Source: Pseudomonadaceae bacterium SI-3 (GTDB lineage Bacteria > Pseudomonadota > Gammaproteobacteria > Pseudomonadales > Pseudomonadaceae). Taken from it: a stretch of DNA of 64,000 nucleotides. The notes below the pieces were generated by a model that saw only the letters and a program-made list of their open reading frames with translations, was not told the DNA's origin and did no database searches. The translations under genes and the position numbers were made by a program. Position 1 is the stretch's first letter. Every line of letters begins with the position of its first letter. Below are positions 49,075-61,079 of this stretch, in pieces. Location: positions 558,001 to 622,000 of the forward strand of contig CP026511.1 in assembly GCA_004010935.1 (NCBI GenBank), written 5' to 3'.

Positions 49075-51820
49075 GTTCACGGTAACCTTGTATGCCTTCG
49101 TCGAGGAATGTCTCGGTCGAGCTGCCGAACACGCCGCCGAGTCCCTTAAGGACGATTTGCAGGAAGATGCCGTTGTCCGGCTCGTCATTCTGCGATGGGT
49201 TGAGACTGGTTTCGTCGTAATCGATCCAGTAGCGGTTGATCAGACGCAGCTTCCAGCAGCAGCTGTCGTACTCGAAGCCACCGAAGGCCTCCAGTGTCCG
49301 ATTGCGACTGTAGTCGTGCTGCCAGCGTGCGATCACGCTCCACTGCGGCAGGATCGGCCAGATAGTGGAGATATCGTGCTGGTTGATCTTGTAGTAATCC
49401 TCAATGTACTCAGGCGAACCCGGCGCACCGTAGTCGCCGCCATAAGTCCACTGCCCGGTGGCCTGGTCGAACCGTACGGTGTCGTTGCGATAGCGGTAGC
49501 CGAAGTTGACGATCTTCCGCGGATTGTCAGCTGGCTGATAGTGGAACATGGCGCTGCCTGACTGCGTTTGGCCCTGATCCGGGTCCCAGTTGAACGTCGA
49601 GGTGAAGCGCCAGTCGCGGTTGTAGCGATATAGGTACTCGAGGGCGTATGGCGAGACGTCCGAGGTCGAGCCTGGACGATCTTCCAGGTTGGGTAGCTGC
49701 ACTTCGCGGTCGCGGAAGTAAATGATCTGGCCAACGCTCAAGCGCTGACGCTCCAGTCCGTTCGGCTCGATCCAGCGATTGGTCACGCCCAGCGAGAGCT
49801 GATTGGCATCACCTATACGGTCCTTGCCGGAGAAGCGGTTTTCACGCCACAGCGAAGAGTAGCTGAAGGTGTTTTCACCGGTATCAAACACAGGAATGTC
49901 ATCCTGGTCTTCTTCCGGTACGTACAGATAGAACATCCGCGGCTCGAGGGTCTGACGGTAGTTCTTGCCGAACCACTGGGTGTCGCGGTCGAAGTACAGT
50001 CCGCTATCGACGCTGAAGATCGGTACGCTGCGATCAGGCGAGTCGTTGAAGTCGCTCACCTGGCGACGGCCGGTATTGTCCAGCGTCAGGTCGTACTTGG
50101 TGTACGCGTATTTCAGCGATGGCCGGACGAAGCCCCAGCTCCAATCGAGCGGAAGATTAACTCCGGGCTCAAGGTGCAGACGCTCGCCTTCCGCTCGAGT
50201 CAGACCGCTAAGACGGGCGTCGTACCACAGCTGCTCCGGCGTGCCGGTGTTGCCATATTGGTCGGTGAAGTAACCATTGCGCAGGCTGCGCTGGAAGCTG
50301 ACGAACTCGGTGCCGTAAGCGAACCGCAATCCACCCGGCTGGAACGGCAATGCGCCGTTCAACGTCAGCTGCGGCAGGCGCTCGTAGGGTGTGATGTCGG
50401 CAATGGTTGCACGCTCGTAAGCGTGCACGTTCAGCTGAGCCGTGTAGGACGGCGCGCGGTAAGTCAGGGTGCCACGCTGATCTAGGTGATCCGGTTGATC
50501 GATGCCCAGCTGGGTATCCAGGTCCTGGAAGTAGTAGGGGTCGCTGATGTCGGTGTAGTCGACCTCTGCCAGCCAGCGCGTGTCCAGGCCGGTACGGTGT
50601 TGCCAGCTGTACATCCAGCGCTGGTCCTCGTACTCAGACTGCAGCTTGCGCTCGTCGTTGCTGTCATTCAGGTAGGCAGCGCCAAACTGGCCTTCGCTGC
50701 GACGGGTCAGGTAACGGAACTCACCTTCCATAAGCAGGCCGCGATCGGTCATGTAATTCGGGTAGAGCGTGGCGTCGAAATTCGGCGCCAGGTTGAAATA
50801 GTACGGTGTGATCAGCGACAAACCCGTATCGCTGGAGGAGCTGATGCTCGGCGCCAGGAAGCCGGACTGACGGCGGTCATCAATCGGGAAATAGATGTAA
50901 GGCGTATAGAACACCGGAACACCCTTGACCCGCAGCGTGACGTTGGTTGCCGAGCCGAAGCCGGTGGCAGGGTTGAGGGTGACGTTGTTGCCTTGCAGAT
51001 ACCAGTCGTTATCGCCGGGTTCGCAGCGGGTATATGTCCCGTCCTTGAGGCGGATGATCGCGTCCTCGGTACGCTTGGCATACAGTGCACTGCCGCGGAC
51101 CTTACCTTCGTGAACCACGTATTCGGCGTTTTCGACCTGCGCTTCACCTGTGTCGAGGAACAGTTCAGCGCGGTCACCGACCATCAGTGCGCCGCCGTCA
51201 CGCAGACGGACATTGCCTTTCAGCTCGCCGCGGTTCTCCAGCTGGTACAGGCTCGCCTCGTCGGCTTCGGCCTGGATGCTGCCCTGGCGAAGTACCACGT
51301 CGCCGGCCAGCGTGGCGATTTCCTGCTGCTGCTCGTAACGGGTTGCTTTGGCCGATACGTAGGTCGGTGCCTCGCTCATCGGCGTGTCGTCGAACTGACC
51401 GGGGCGGTTTGGTTCAACATAGGTACCGGCACAGTAAGGACCTGTCTCGGCCAGCTGTGCATTGGTCAGCTGATCGCGCGGCACCCAATCCAGATGGCTG
51501 TAATCGGCACTGCGCGAGGCCAGTGCTCGGCCCTTGCTTTCGGTGACCAGTTTGGTGGTGGCCGCCTGGCGCTCGGCCTTGCTGGCGCTGGGCTTAGCGC
51601 TAGTGGTCTCGCCAGTAGACGTGCCACGATGAGTCGGACGCGGTGGCAGGGCCGGGCTGGCGGCATCCGCTGCGCAATTCCAACCCCCGCCGGCACCTGG
51701 TTGGCAGGCAAACTGTTCGGCTGCGATAACCATGGGCGCCGCTACAGGTTGCAGTGCGAGCAAGCCGCCGGTTACCAATAGAGGGAATTTTTTACGAAAA
51801 GCGGGATATTTGACTGCCAT
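49055..51820 (-). CDS. lptD: LPS-assembly protein LptD
   Basis: 921 aa outer-membrane protein that inserts lipopolysaccharide with LptE. A signal peptide ([21 protein letters not shown]) is followed by a linker with Pro/Ser/Lys-rich sequence, an OstA-type beta-jellyroll (about 150-270) and the beta-barrel. Cysteines in [20 protein letters not shown] and the adjacent pair in YDSCCWKL provide the expected disulfide pattern. ATG 51820 is supported by the signal peptide position. Its main client chaperone, SurA, is encoded just downstream. Confidence 0.95.
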   Translation of the reverse strand: MAVKYPAFRKKFPLLVTGGLLALQPVAAPMVIAAEQFACQPGAGGGWNCAADAASPALPPRPTHRGTSTGETTSAKPSASKAERQAATTKLVTESKGRALASRSADYSHLDWVPRDQLTNAQLAETGPYCAGTYVEPNRPGQFDDTPMSEAPTYVSAKATRYEQQQEIATLAGDVVLRQGSIQAEADEASLYQLENRGELKGNVRLRDGGALMVGDRAELFLDTGEAQVENAEYVVHEGKVRGSALYAKRTEDAIIRLKDGTYTRCEPGDNDWYLQGNNVTLNPATGFGSATNVTLRVKGVPVFYTPYIYFPIDDRRQSGFLAPSISSSSDTGLSLITPYYFNLAPNFDATLYPNYMTDRGLLMEGEFRYLTRRSEGQFGAAYLNDSNDERKLQSEYEDQRWMYSWQHRTGLDTRWLAEVDYTDISDPYYFQDLDTQLGIDQPDHLDQRGTLTYRAPSYTAQLNVHAYERATIADITPYERLPQLTLNGALPFQPGGLRFAYGTEFVSFQRSLRNGYFTDQYGNTGTPEQLWYDARLSGLTRAEGERLHLEPGVNLPLDWSWGFVRPSLKYAYTKYDLTLDNTGRRQVSDFNDSPDRSVPIFSVDSGLYFDRDTQWFGKNYRQTLEPRMFYLYVPEEDQDDIPVFDTGENTFSYSSLWRENRFSGKDRIGDANQLSLGVTNRWIEPNGLERQRLSVGQIIYFRDREVQLPNLEDRPGSTSDVSPYALEYLYRYNRDWRFTSTFNWDPDQGQTQSGSAMFHYQPADNPRKIVNFGYRYRNDTVRFDQATGQWTYGGDYGAPGSPEYIEDYYKINQHDISTIWPILPQWSVIARWQHDYSRNRTLEAFGGFEYDSCCWKLRLINRYWIDYDETSLNPSQNDEPDNGIFLQIVLKGLGGVFGSSTETFLDEGIQGYREREDQAF

Positions 51821-51950
51821 CTTGTTTTTTGGTCCGTGCTTGCGGCGAGCCATCGGCCGGGCTGGGCCGCACGCCTCTCGATGGGCTGAAAAAGATGCTG
51901 GATAATAAAGCATGACCCGCTTATCGGCTAGCGCCGTGGAGAGCCCTGAT

Positions 51951-53635
<1,685 letters not shown>

Positions 53636-54406
53636 ATGTTCTGGCCAATCACGTTTCTAGGCGCACTTGCGGGGTGGCTGTTGGCGAGCATTCCGGGCGC
53701 CCTGTTGTGTGCACTGATCGGGCAGGTGCTGGATCGTCGCTTCGGGCTCGATTCCTGGGCGAGTGTTCGCCAACTGCTATCAAGGGTCAAACCGATGATG
53801 CAGGGCAACGACTTGCTGTTTTTCCTGCTCGGACGCTTGGCGAAAAGCAGCGGGCGTATCAGCGAGGCTCACATCCAGGCCGCCCGCAGTGAGATGCGCC
53901 GGCTCCAGTTGACCGCGCCTCAACAGCGCATGGCAATTGATGCCTTTTACCGTGGCAAATCCAGTGGGGACGGACTACGCGAGCCCTTGCAGCGATTAAG
54001 GGGGCGGCAGGATGAAGCGAAGGCGCTCCTGCAAGCCTGCTGGCGCATGGCCGGGGCACAGGGGCAGATCGATGCGCGTGAGCATGAGTTGATCATGCTC
54101 TGGGGCAAGTGGATGGGCTGGGATTCGGTGGCCGTGGCGGCGCTGGACCAGCAAGGGGGGCGCCGCCAGGGCGCGCCGAGCAATCCCGGTGGGGCCTACG
54201 AGCAGGCATTGCGGTTGCTGGGAGTCCGTGCCGACAGCGAGCCGCAGGCCATCAAAAGGGCCTATCGGCGCCTGCTCAGCAAGCACCACCCGGACAAGCA
54301 GGCCGGTGCCGGCGCAACCGCCATCGAGGTGCGCGAGGCAACCGAGCGGACCCGCGAACTGCACCATGCCTACGGCCTGATTCGCGAGCGGCGAGGCTTT
54401 CGTTAG
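53636..54406 (+). CDS. DjlA-like membrane co-chaperone (TerB and J domains)
   Basis: 256 aa. One N-terminal hydrophobic, glycine-containing segment (FLGALAGWLLASIPGALLCALIG) is followed by a TerB-type acidic helical domain (about 55-155) and a C-terminal J domain with the HPD triad in SKHHPDKQ. It recruits DnaK to the inner membrane. The start directly abuts the murU stop, so it is co-translated with the recycling genes; a link in function is not evident. Confidence 0.9.
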   Translation: MFWPITFLGALAGWLLASIPGALLCALIGQVLDRRFGLDSWASVRQLLSRVKPMMQGNDLLFFLLGRLAKSSGRISEAHIQAARSEMRRLQLTAPQQRMAIDAFYRGKSSGDGLREPLQRLRGRQDEAKALLQACWRMAGAQGQIDAREHELIMLWGKWMGWDSVAVAALDQQGGRRQGAPSNPGGAYEQALRLLGVRADSEPQAIKRAYRRLLSKHHPDKQAGAGATAIEVREATERTRELHHAYGLIRERRGFR

Positions 54407-54423
54407 CGAGAGCCGGTCAGCGC

Positions 54424-55431
54424 TTATATTTCTCGCTTGAGCCAGCCGCGGACTCGTCGAACGAGCGCTTCCTGATCGGAGGGGCGATCGCCGGTCTGCT
54501 GGGGTAATCCGACTTGGCGATAGGCCGGGTGCTGGATTCGGCGGCTGGCGTTCAGTCGCTCGCGAGCTGTCCGTTGCTCACTCCCTGAGTCTTTGTAATA
54601 GAAGTCCCCGGTGGCCAGTTTGAGGGTCGGCACCAGCTGCGCAAGCGGCTCGTCTTGTCCTTCCGGTTGGCGCGGCTGGATCACCAGCAGATGCCTGACA
54701 TCCGCCGGCGCCCGTTGCTGAAGATAGCGTGCCGCCCAATAGCCGCCTGTACCCTGGCCTAGCAGCACAATCGCTGCGGGTTGTTTGCTGCGGGCGAAGG
54801 TCAGGGCCGCCTCGATGCGTGCAGTGATCTGCTCGGCCTGCTCAGGCTTGGGCGCGGCCGTTTCGGCGGGGGCTTGCGCGTCGCCGTCGTCGGCTGCCGG
54901 TTCGTCTGGCACTGCTGCGGCTTCTTCAGGCAGATATCCGGCTTCGCTTGGCGGCGGCTCTTCGGTGGGCTGTTCAGGCTCGGGTTCGTCGGTCGGTTGC
55001 TCGGGCGTTTGCTCAGTGGCTGGCGGTAACAGCAAGCCCGGCGAGTCCGGAAGGCTCAGGCTCAGGGTGTGCCAACCGTGGTCCGGCAGGCCACGACGCA
55101 GCGGGCCAATGCCGCGCGGCCAGTTGGTGCTTTCGCCCTCGCCAGGCAACAGGACGATGACACCCTTGGGTTCAGCCACATTGGCGGGGCGCCAGAGCGC
55201 AACGAAGTCGTCCTTGTCCGCGTTCAGGCTGATGAACTCGCTGGGCGGCAGTTGGCGTAATAGGTCCGCGGCCATGGTCGCGCTGCGAGAGGGCAGCGGC
55301 GGGCGATCAACAGCTACCGGAGCCGGAGTGGCTTCCGGTTCGGCAAGCTCCTCAACGGCGTTGACCAAAGGACTGGTGACGATGGCGAACAAGACGATCG
55401 CCAAACCAGTTGAAACGCGAGCATGAACCAT
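54424..55431 (-). CDS. DUF3530-family exported protein, alpha/beta-hydrolase-like
   Basis: 335 aa with a signal peptide ending near VNA. The segments VIVLLPGEGESTNW and IVLLGQGTGGYWAARYL suggest an alpha/beta-hydrolase fold with the nucleophile elbow as GQGTG, which lacks Ser, so classic esterase activity is doubtful. A long Pro/Glu/Ala-rich, acidic insert (about residues 138-200) splits the fold. Transcribed divergently from the sensor kinase gene with about 105 bp between starts. Function unknown. Confidence 0.8.
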   Translation of the reverse strand: MVHARVSTGLAIVLFAIVTSPLVNAVEELAEPEATPAPVAVDRPPLPSRSATMAADLLRQLPPSEFISLNADKDDFVALWRPANVAEPKGVIVLLPGEGESTNWPRGIGPLRRGLPDHGWHTLSLSLPDSPGLLLPPATEQTPEQPTDEPEPEQPTEEPPPSEAGYLPEEAAAVPDEPAADDGDAQAPAETAAPKPEQAEQITARIEAALTFARSKQPAAIVLLGQGTGGYWAARYLQQRAPADVRHLLVIQPRQPEGQDEPLAQLVPTLKLATGDFYYKDSGSEQRTARERLNASRRIQHPAYRQVGLPQQTGDRPSDQEALVRRVRGWLKREI

Positions 55432-55537
55432 GGGCTTTCCTGATAGACGCCGGCCTGGCGCTGCCGTGGTGCTGGCGCAGGCGGTGCAGATGCACTACAA
55501 AAGCGTTTTCGGCACGAATGCCGATCTCGTGAGGCTT

Positions 55538-57958
55538 ATGGTGTCATTTCTGCTGCGTTGTTGCTGCCTGTTGCTTGCGCTGAACGTAATGACCGTACAG
55601 GCCTCGAGCGTGCCGCTGAGCGATGCGCAACAGGAGTGGCTGGCGGCACACCAGCAGTGGCGTGTGGGTGTCGTGATGGCGCCGCCTTACGCCGAGTATG
55701 ACCAGCGCCAGCGTCGCCTGTCCGGCTTCCACGTGCAGTTCATTGAGCGGCTGGCCGCCAGCCTCGGCGTCTCCCTGCAATGGCATCGATTCGTCGACGA
55801 GGCAGCATTGAATGATGCCATGCGCGCCAACGAGATCGACCTCGCGCCAGGGCTGCGACAGACTCGGGAAGGGCTGCGCATCTGGCGCTATAGCGATCCG
55901 TTTCTGAGAGTGCCAAGGCTGATAATCGGGGACATAAACGGCCCCCGTGCGATCGATCTAGAGCGTCTGGACAGCAATGATGTGATCGCCCTGGAAGGGC
56001 CCGGCGCGGTGGCCGACTACATGCGCAGCAACTACCCGAGCCAGCCGGTGCTGGAAGTCGGTAGCCAGTTCGAGGCACTGCGTCAGTTGCTCGAGGCGCG
56101 CGTGCGCTTCGCAGTGGTGGATGAGCCGCTCTACGGCCGACTCTCGCAGCGGGCCGAATACGCATCGCTGGATGTCGTAGGCGATCTAGGCAATCCATTG
56201 TTGCTGCGCATCGGTTCCCGCCGCGACAGCCCGGTGATGAGCGCAGTCATCGATCAGGCGTTGCGCAACTTTCCCGCCCGTGAGTTCAGTCAGTTGCAGG
56301 AGCACTGGCTAAAATCGCGCAGCATCGACCAATCCCGCCGCATCAGTTACTGGCGCAGCCTTAGCCTACTGTTGACGTTGCTGCTGGTGGCTACCGTAAC
56401 CATGCTGGTCTGGCAGCGCCGCCAGCAGGGACTTCTGGAGAACCGGTTGAAAACGGCGCGGCGAGACATCGAGGCGCGCGCCGCGGCCGAAGAGGCGCAG
56501 CGGTTGACTCAGTTCTGCCTCGATCACAGTACGGTCGGCATTCTCTGGTTGAACTGGGACAGCCATGTTCGATATGCCAACCAGGCTGCCGTCGAACTGC
56601 TCGGGTATGCCTCGGACAGTCTTCTCGACCAGCCCTTGCAAGCGTTGGAACCGGGTATGAGCATGGACGACTGGCTGCAGCTCTGGCGTGACGCCCGCAG
56701 CGGTGTGGAGGACCACCGGGTTCACGAATGCGAATGGCAGCGTGCCGACGGCAGCCGGTTCCCCGCCGCAGTCACCCTGAGTTTCCTGCGATTCGGCAGT
56801 AAGGAATACCTGGTCGTGTTCCTCGCTGACATTACCGAGCGCCGCCGCGCCAGTGCCGCGCTGCAGGAAAGCGAGGTGCGCCTTAAGGCCATGGCCGGCA
56901 ACGTCCCTGGACTGGTGTTCCGCCTCGAACGGCAGGACGCCGGTGCGCCGGTCAGCATCGCCTACATCAGCGAGGCCAGCGAGCGCCTGGTTGGCTACTC
57001 GGCTGAGCTGTTGTTGCAGCCCGGACGCGGTATCCGCTGCCTGGTCCATCCCGATGACGAGCCGGGTTACTGGAGCAGCCAGCAGCAAGCCCTGGACAGC
57101 ATGAGCGACTGGTACTGGCAGGGGCGGATTCTGACTCGTTCCGGCGAGATTCGCTGGGCCGATATCCGTGCGTCGGTACGGGGCCAGTTGGAGGGACGGC
57201 AGGTCTGGGACGGTATCGTCTGGGATATCACTGACAACAAGCGGATTGAGCTGGAGCTGGACGCCTCGCGTGCGCAGTTACGCAAGCTGGCGGCGCACGT
57301 CGAGACCGTGCGCGAGGAGGAAAAAGCCCACATCGCCCGCGAGGTGCATGACGAGCTGGGGCAGATGCTGACGGTGCTGAAGTTGGAAATCTCCATGTGC
57401 GAGATCAGCTTCGCCGAGCTCGATCCCGGCCTGGCGGCCCGTTTGCAGGGCATGAAGCGGCTGATTGCGCAGCTGTTCCAGCAGGTGCGCGACGTGGCGA
57501 CCGCCCTGCGCCCGCCGATTCTGGACGCCGGCATCGCATCGGCCATCGACTGGCAGGCGCGGCGCTTCGAGGAGCGTACTGGCGTCGCCTGCCTGGTGGA
57601 AGTGCCGGAATGCCCGCCGCAACTCGGTAATGCCAAGGCCATCGGCCTGTTTCGCATCCTTCAGGAAGCCCTGACCAATGTCATGCGTCACGCCAATGCA
57701 CAAACCGTGAGCCTCACCCTGCAGCAGCAAGGAGATATGCTGTGCTTGAGCATCAGCGATGACGGCCAGGGGTTCGTGGTTCAGCAGAGCCGCCAGGGAC
57801 CCTCATTCGGCCTGGTTGGTATGCACGAGCGAGCGCAGATGCTCGGCGGCACGTTGCTGCTGGAAAGCCAGCCGGGCGAGGGGACCTTGATTCACGTCTC
57901 GGTGCCCCTGGATGTCCCAGCCGCGCCTGCGGTTCTGATCAGTACATTGGAGAGCTAG
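55538..57958 (+). CDS. agtS: Hybrid-input sensor histidine kinase with periplasmic SBP_bac_3 and PAS domains (AgtS-like)
   Basis: 806 aa from ATG 55538, chosen so that a signal peptide (FLLRCCCLLLALNVMTVQA) is at the N terminus; frames from 55430 or 55490 bury it. Then follow a periplasmic amino-acid-binding-protein-like domain (about 30-260), one membrane segment (WRSLSLLLTLLLVATVTMLV), two PAS/PAC domains, a HisKA_3 dimerisation domain with the phospho-acceptor His in AREVHDELGQ, and an HATPase domain (DDGQGF, FGLVGMHER). In P. aeruginosa a gene pair in this position relative to an ABC operon (agtSR) senses 5-aminovalerate/GABA; symbol by synteny. Confidence 0.85.
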   Translation: MVSFLLRCCCLLLALNVMTVQASSVPLSDAQQEWLAAHQQWRVGVVMAPPYAEYDQRQRRLSGFHVQFIERLAASLGVSLQWHRFVDEAALNDAMRANEIDLAPGLRQTREGLRIWRYSDPFLRVPRLIIGDINGPRAIDLERLDSNDVIALEGPGAVADYMRSNYPSQPVLEVGSQFEALRQLLEARVRFAVVDEPLYGRLSQRAEYASLDVVGDLGNPLLLRIGSRRDSPVMSAVIDQALRNFPAREFSQLQEHWLKSRSIDQSRRISYWRSLSLLLTLLLVATVTMLVWQRRQQGLLENRLKTARRDIEARAAAEEAQRLTQFCLDHSTVGILWLNWDSHVRYANQAAVELLGYASDSLLDQPLQALEPGMSMDDWLQLWRDARSGVEDHRVHECEWQRADGSRFPAAVTLSFLRFGSKEYLVVFLADITERRRASAALQESEVRLKAMAGNVPGLVFRLERQDAGAPVSIAYISEASERLVGYSAELLLQPGRGIRCLVHPDDEPGYWSSQQQALDSMSDWYWQGRILTRSGEIRWADIRASVRGQLEGRQVWDGIVWDITDNKRIELELDASRAQLRKLAAHVETVREEEKAHIAREVHDELGQMLTVLKLEISMCEISFAELDPGLAARLQGMKRLIAQLFQQVRDVATALRPPILDAGIASAIDWQARRFEERTGVACLVEVPECPPQLGNAKAIGLFRILQEALTNVMRHANAQTVSLTLQQQGDMLCLSISDDGQGFVVQQSRQGPSFGLVGMHERAQMLGGTLLLESQPGEGTLIHVSVPLDVPAAPAVLISTLES

Positions 57959-57962
57959 CGCC

Positions 57963-58592
57963 ATGATTAGGGTAATCGTCGCCGAGGATCACACCATCGT
58001 TCGCGAGGGCATCAAGCAGCTGATCGGATTGGCCAAGGACATGCAGGTGATCGGTGAGGCGGGTAACGGTCAGCAGCTGCTCGACCAGTTGCGGCTGACG
58101 CCTTGCGATGTGGTGCTGCTGGACATCTCCATGCCGGGCATCAACGGACTGGAAGCCATTCCACGGATCCGTGCATTGAGCCAGCCGCCAGCGATCCTGG
58201 TCCTGTCGATGCATGACGAGGCACAGATGGCGGCGCGTGCGCTGAAAATCGGCGCTGCCGGATATGCCACCAAGGACAGCGACCCGGCGCTATTGCTGAC
58301 CGCGGTGCGCAAGGTCGCCGCCGGCGGCCGTTATATCGATCCGGAGCTGGCGGATCGAATGGTCTTCGAGGTCGGGCTCACTGATTCCCGGCCACCCCAT
58401 GCGCTGCTGTCCGAGCGTGAGTACTCGGTTTTCGAGCGCCTGGTGCATGGTGACTCGGTCAACGACATCGCTGCCAAGCTGGCGCTCAGTAGCAAGACCA
58501 TCAGCACGCACAAGGCGCGCCTGATGCAGAAGCTCGTCGCGCACTCAGTGGCCGATCTGGTCCGCTATGCCATGGAGCACAAGCTGGTCTGA
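57963..58592 (+). CDS. agtR: NarL/LuxR-family response regulator (AgtR-like)
   Basis: 209 aa. Receiver domain with the phosphorylated Asp in VVLLDISMPGING and the Lys of ATKDS; C-terminal LuxR-type helix-turn-helix (LSEREYSVFERLVHG to ALSSKTISTHKARLMQKL). It starts 4 bp after the sensor gene, so they are one unit. Likely target: the ABC operon starting at 58804, whose upstream region holds a strong inverted repeat (58681-58698). Confidence 0.88.
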   Translation: MIRVIVAEDHTIVREGIKQLIGLAKDMQVIGEAGNGQQLLDQLRLTPCDVVLLDISMPGINGLEAIPRIRALSQPPAILVLSMHDEAQMAARALKIGAAGYATKDSDPALLLTAVRKVAAGGRYIDPELADRMVFEVGLTDSRPPHALLSEREYSVFERLVHGDSVNDIAAKLALSSKTISTHKARLMQKLVAHSVADLVRYAMEHKLV

Positions 58593-58670
58593 GCTCGCTC
58601 CACCGCCGCCGTGCACGCCTCAACCCTGTGGCCTTCGCGCTTTGACAGCTGCTTGTTCAGGCCGCTGGGG

Positions 58671-58698
58671 CAACAGCTGTTGTAGGGCAATCCCTACA
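58671..58698 (+). promoter_or_regulatory. Inverted repeats upstream of the ABC importer operon, candidate AgtR site
   Basis: TGTAGGG-CAAT-CCCTACA (58681-58698) has perfect 7-bp arms and a 4-bp spacer; it overlaps by two bases the perfect 12-bp palindrome CAACAGCTGTTG (58671-58682). The 211-bp spacer has no convincing sigma-70 promoter at the usual distance, which suits activator dependence. Confidence 0.6.
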
Positions 58699-58803
58699 CC
58701 AGCCTCTCCGTTTGACTGAGTTCAATCACTCCGCTGCGCCGATGTTCGCGGACTGCGCAGGCTCCTAACCTGTGGTCACGGAACAACGGAACACAGGTGC
58801 GGC

Positions 58804-59913
58804 ATGCTCGATTCCCAAGCGAACGAAGTACTGGTCAGCTTTCGTGGCATCCAGAAGAGTTACGACGGCGAAGCGCTGATCGTCAAAGACCTCAACCTGG
58901 ACATCCGCAAGGGTGAATTCCTCACGCTGCTGGGCCCGTCCGGCTCCGGCAAGACCACCAGCCTGATGATGCTGGCCGGTTTCGAGACGCCGACTGCCGG
59001 TGAAATCCTGCTCGGCGGCCGTTCGATCAACAAGCTGCCGCCGCACAAGCGCGACATGGGCATGGTGTTCCAGAACTATGCGCTGTTTCCGCACATGACG
59101 GTTTCCGAGAACCTGGCGTTTCCGCTAAGCGTGCGGGGCATGGCCAAGCTCGATGTCAAGGAACGAGTCAAACGCGCGCTGTCGATGGTGCAGCTAGAGG
59201 GCTTCCGCAATCGCTACCCCGCGCAGCTGTCCGGCGGCCAGCAGCAGCGCGTGGCCCTGGCCAGGGCCCTGGTGTTCGAACCGCAGCTGGTGTTGATGGA
59301 TGAACCCCTGGGGGCGCTGGATAAGCAGTTGCGCGAGCAGATGCAGATGGAGATCAAGCACCTGCATCAAAGCCTTGGGGTCACTGTGGTCTACGTCACC
59401 CATGATCAGGGCGAGGCGCTGACCATGTCAGATCGGGTCGCGGTATTCCATCAGGGCGAAATTCAGCAGATCGATGAGCCGCGGGCGCTCTACGAGCGGC
59501 CGGCAAATACCTTCGTCGCCAACTTTCTCGGCGAGAACAACCGGCTGCCGGCACGGCTGGTCAGTCGCAATGGCGACAACTGCACCGTTGAGTTGGGACG
59601 CGGCGAACGGGTCGAGGCCCTTGCGGTGAAGGTCGGTGCGCCGGGTACGCCGGTCAATCTGTCGATTCGCCCGGAACGGGTCCGCCTCAACGGCGCCAGC
59701 GCCAATTGCCCGAATCGCTTCACCGGGCGGGTGGCCGAATTCGTCTATCTGGGCGATCACATCCGCATCCGCCTCGAGGTCTGTGGCATCAGCGATTTCT
59801 TCGTCAAGCAACCAATCGCCGAGTTCGATCCCGCCCTGGCGGTTGGTGATGTCGTGCCGATCGGCTGGCAAGTGGAACACGTCCGTGCGCTGGATCCGCT
59901 GCAAGCGGCATAA
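58804..59913 (+). CDS. agtA: ABC importer ATP-binding subunit, polyamine/opine-family (AgtA-like)
   Basis: 369 aa. Walker A GPSGSGKTT, signature LSGGQQQRVALARAL and Walker B LVLMDEPLGALD are intact, with H-loop VYVTHDQGEAL; the C-terminal 110 residues form a TOBE/OB domain as in PotA-type ATPases. The order ATPase, binding protein, two permeases equals agtABCD of P. aeruginosa, which takes up 5-aminovalerate and GABA. The substrate here is inferred. Confidence 0.88.
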   Translation: MLDSQANEVLVSFRGIQKSYDGEALIVKDLNLDIRKGEFLTLLGPSGSGKTTSLMMLAGFETPTAGEILLGGRSINKLPPHKRDMGMVFQNYALFPHMTVSENLAFPLSVRGMAKLDVKERVKRALSMVQLEGFRNRYPAQLSGGQQQRVALARALVFEPQLVLMDEPLGALDKQLREQMQMEIKHLHQSLGVTVVYVTHDQGEALTMSDRVAVFHQGEIQQIDEPRALYERPANTFVANFLGENNRLPARLVSRNGDNCTVELGRGERVEALAVKVGAPGTPVNLSIRPERVRLNGASANCPNRFTGRVAEFVYLGDHIRIRLEVCGISDFFVKQPIAEFDPALAVGDVVPIGWQVEHVRALDPLQAA

Positions 59914-59968
59914 GCAGGGGCGAGCAAGCAAGAAAGCTGTCTTCAACCGCATCATGGAGCGAATAACA

Positions 59969-61000
59969 ATGCTGAACTCTCTGAAACTGACCGCCCTTAG
60001 CATCGGACTGGTATGCGCTGCCCAGGCCTCGGCGGAAAACCTCACGGCCGTCACCTTCGGCGGGGCCAACAAGCAGGCCCAGATTAAAGCCTTCAACGAG
60101 CCGTTCGAGGCCAAGACCGGCCACAAGATCATCGCCGGCGAGTACAACGGCGAGATGGCCAAGGTGAAGGCCATGGTCGATACCAACAGCGTGTCCTGGC
60201 ACCTCGTGGAGGTCGAATCACCGGAGCTGTCGCGCGGCTGTGACGAAGGGCTGTTCGAGGAAATCGATCCGTCGGTGGCGGGTAATCCGGATGACTTCAT
60301 CGAGGGTGCCATACAGCCTTGCGGTGTCGGCTTCTTCGTCTGGTCCACGGTGCTGGCCTACAACGCCGACAAGCTTGCCAGCGCGCCGACCGGCTGGGCG
60401 GATTTCTGGGATACCGAGAAATTTCCCGGCAAGCGCGGCCTGCGCAAGGGGGCCAAGTACACCCTTGAATTCGCCTTGATGGCTGATGGGGTTGCGCCGA
60501 AAGACGTGTACACAGTCCTGGCGACCAAAGAAGGCCAGGACCGGGCCTTCAAGAAGCTCGACCAGATCAAGCCCAGCATTCAATGGTGGGAAGCCGGCGC
60601 GCAGCCACCGCAGTTTCTGGCCTCCGGTGACGTGGTCATGAGCAGCGCCTACAACGGTCGCATCGCCGCGGTGCAGGACGAGAGCAATCTGCAAGTGGTT
60701 TGGGACGGTGGCATCTATGACTTCGATTCCTGGGCGATGCCCAAAGGGGCGAAGGATCAGAAGGCGGCGCTCGAATTCGTCAGCTTTACCTTGCAACCGC
60801 AGCAGCAGAAAGCCTTCTCAGAAAACATCGCTTACGGGCCGGCGAACAAGAAAGCGGTCGAACTGCTCGATCCCAAGCTGCTGAAGAACATGCCCACGAC
60901 ACCCGAGAACATCGCCAACCAAGTGGCTATGAACGTCACCTTCTGGGCCGACTATGGCGAGCAACTGGAACAGCGCTTCAACGCCTGGGCTGCGCGCTAA
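59969..61000 (+). CDS. agtB: ABC importer periplasmic binding protein (AgtB-like)
   Basis: 343 aa. The signal peptide is MLNSLKLTALSIGLVCAAQASA, cleaved before ENLTAV. The mature part is a polyamine/Fe-family (PotD/SBP type 2) binding protein: VTFGGANKQAQIKAF, DVVMSSAYNGRIAAV and the FSENIAYGPANKKA region. GGAGCG lies ahead of ATG 59969; an ATG at 59954 is in frame but contains the Shine-Dalgarno. Confidence 0.9.
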   Translation: MLNSLKLTALSIGLVCAAQASAENLTAVTFGGANKQAQIKAFNEPFEAKTGHKIIAGEYNGEMAKVKAMVDTNSVSWHLVEVESPELSRGCDEGLFEEIDPSVAGNPDDFIEGAIQPCGVGFFVWSTVLAYNADKLASAPTGWADFWDTEKFPGKRGLRKGAKYTLEFALMADGVAPKDVYTVLATKEGQDRAFKKLDQIKPSIQWWEAGAQPPQFLASGDVVMSSAYNGRIAAVQDESNLQVVWDGGIYDFDSWAMPKGAKDQKAALEFVSFTLQPQQQKAFSENIAYGPANKKAVELLDPKLLKNMPTTPENIANQVAMNVTFWADYGEQLEQRFNAWAAR

Positions 61001-61079
61001 GCAAGCCTGGCACCCCTCGCATGGCCGGCCCTGAGGCGGGCCATGCGCCGCCGGAAACTGAAACTATGCGGAGTTCGCC

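Noticed and set aside
50486..51781. Plus-strand open frame of 431 codons opposite lptD
   Set aside because: Antisense to a conserved outer-membrane protein; no start signal or recognisable family.
59428..60348. Minus-strand open frame spanning the end of the ABC ATPase gene and the start of the binding protein gene
   Set aside because: It crosses two well-supported genes and lacks any conserved motif.
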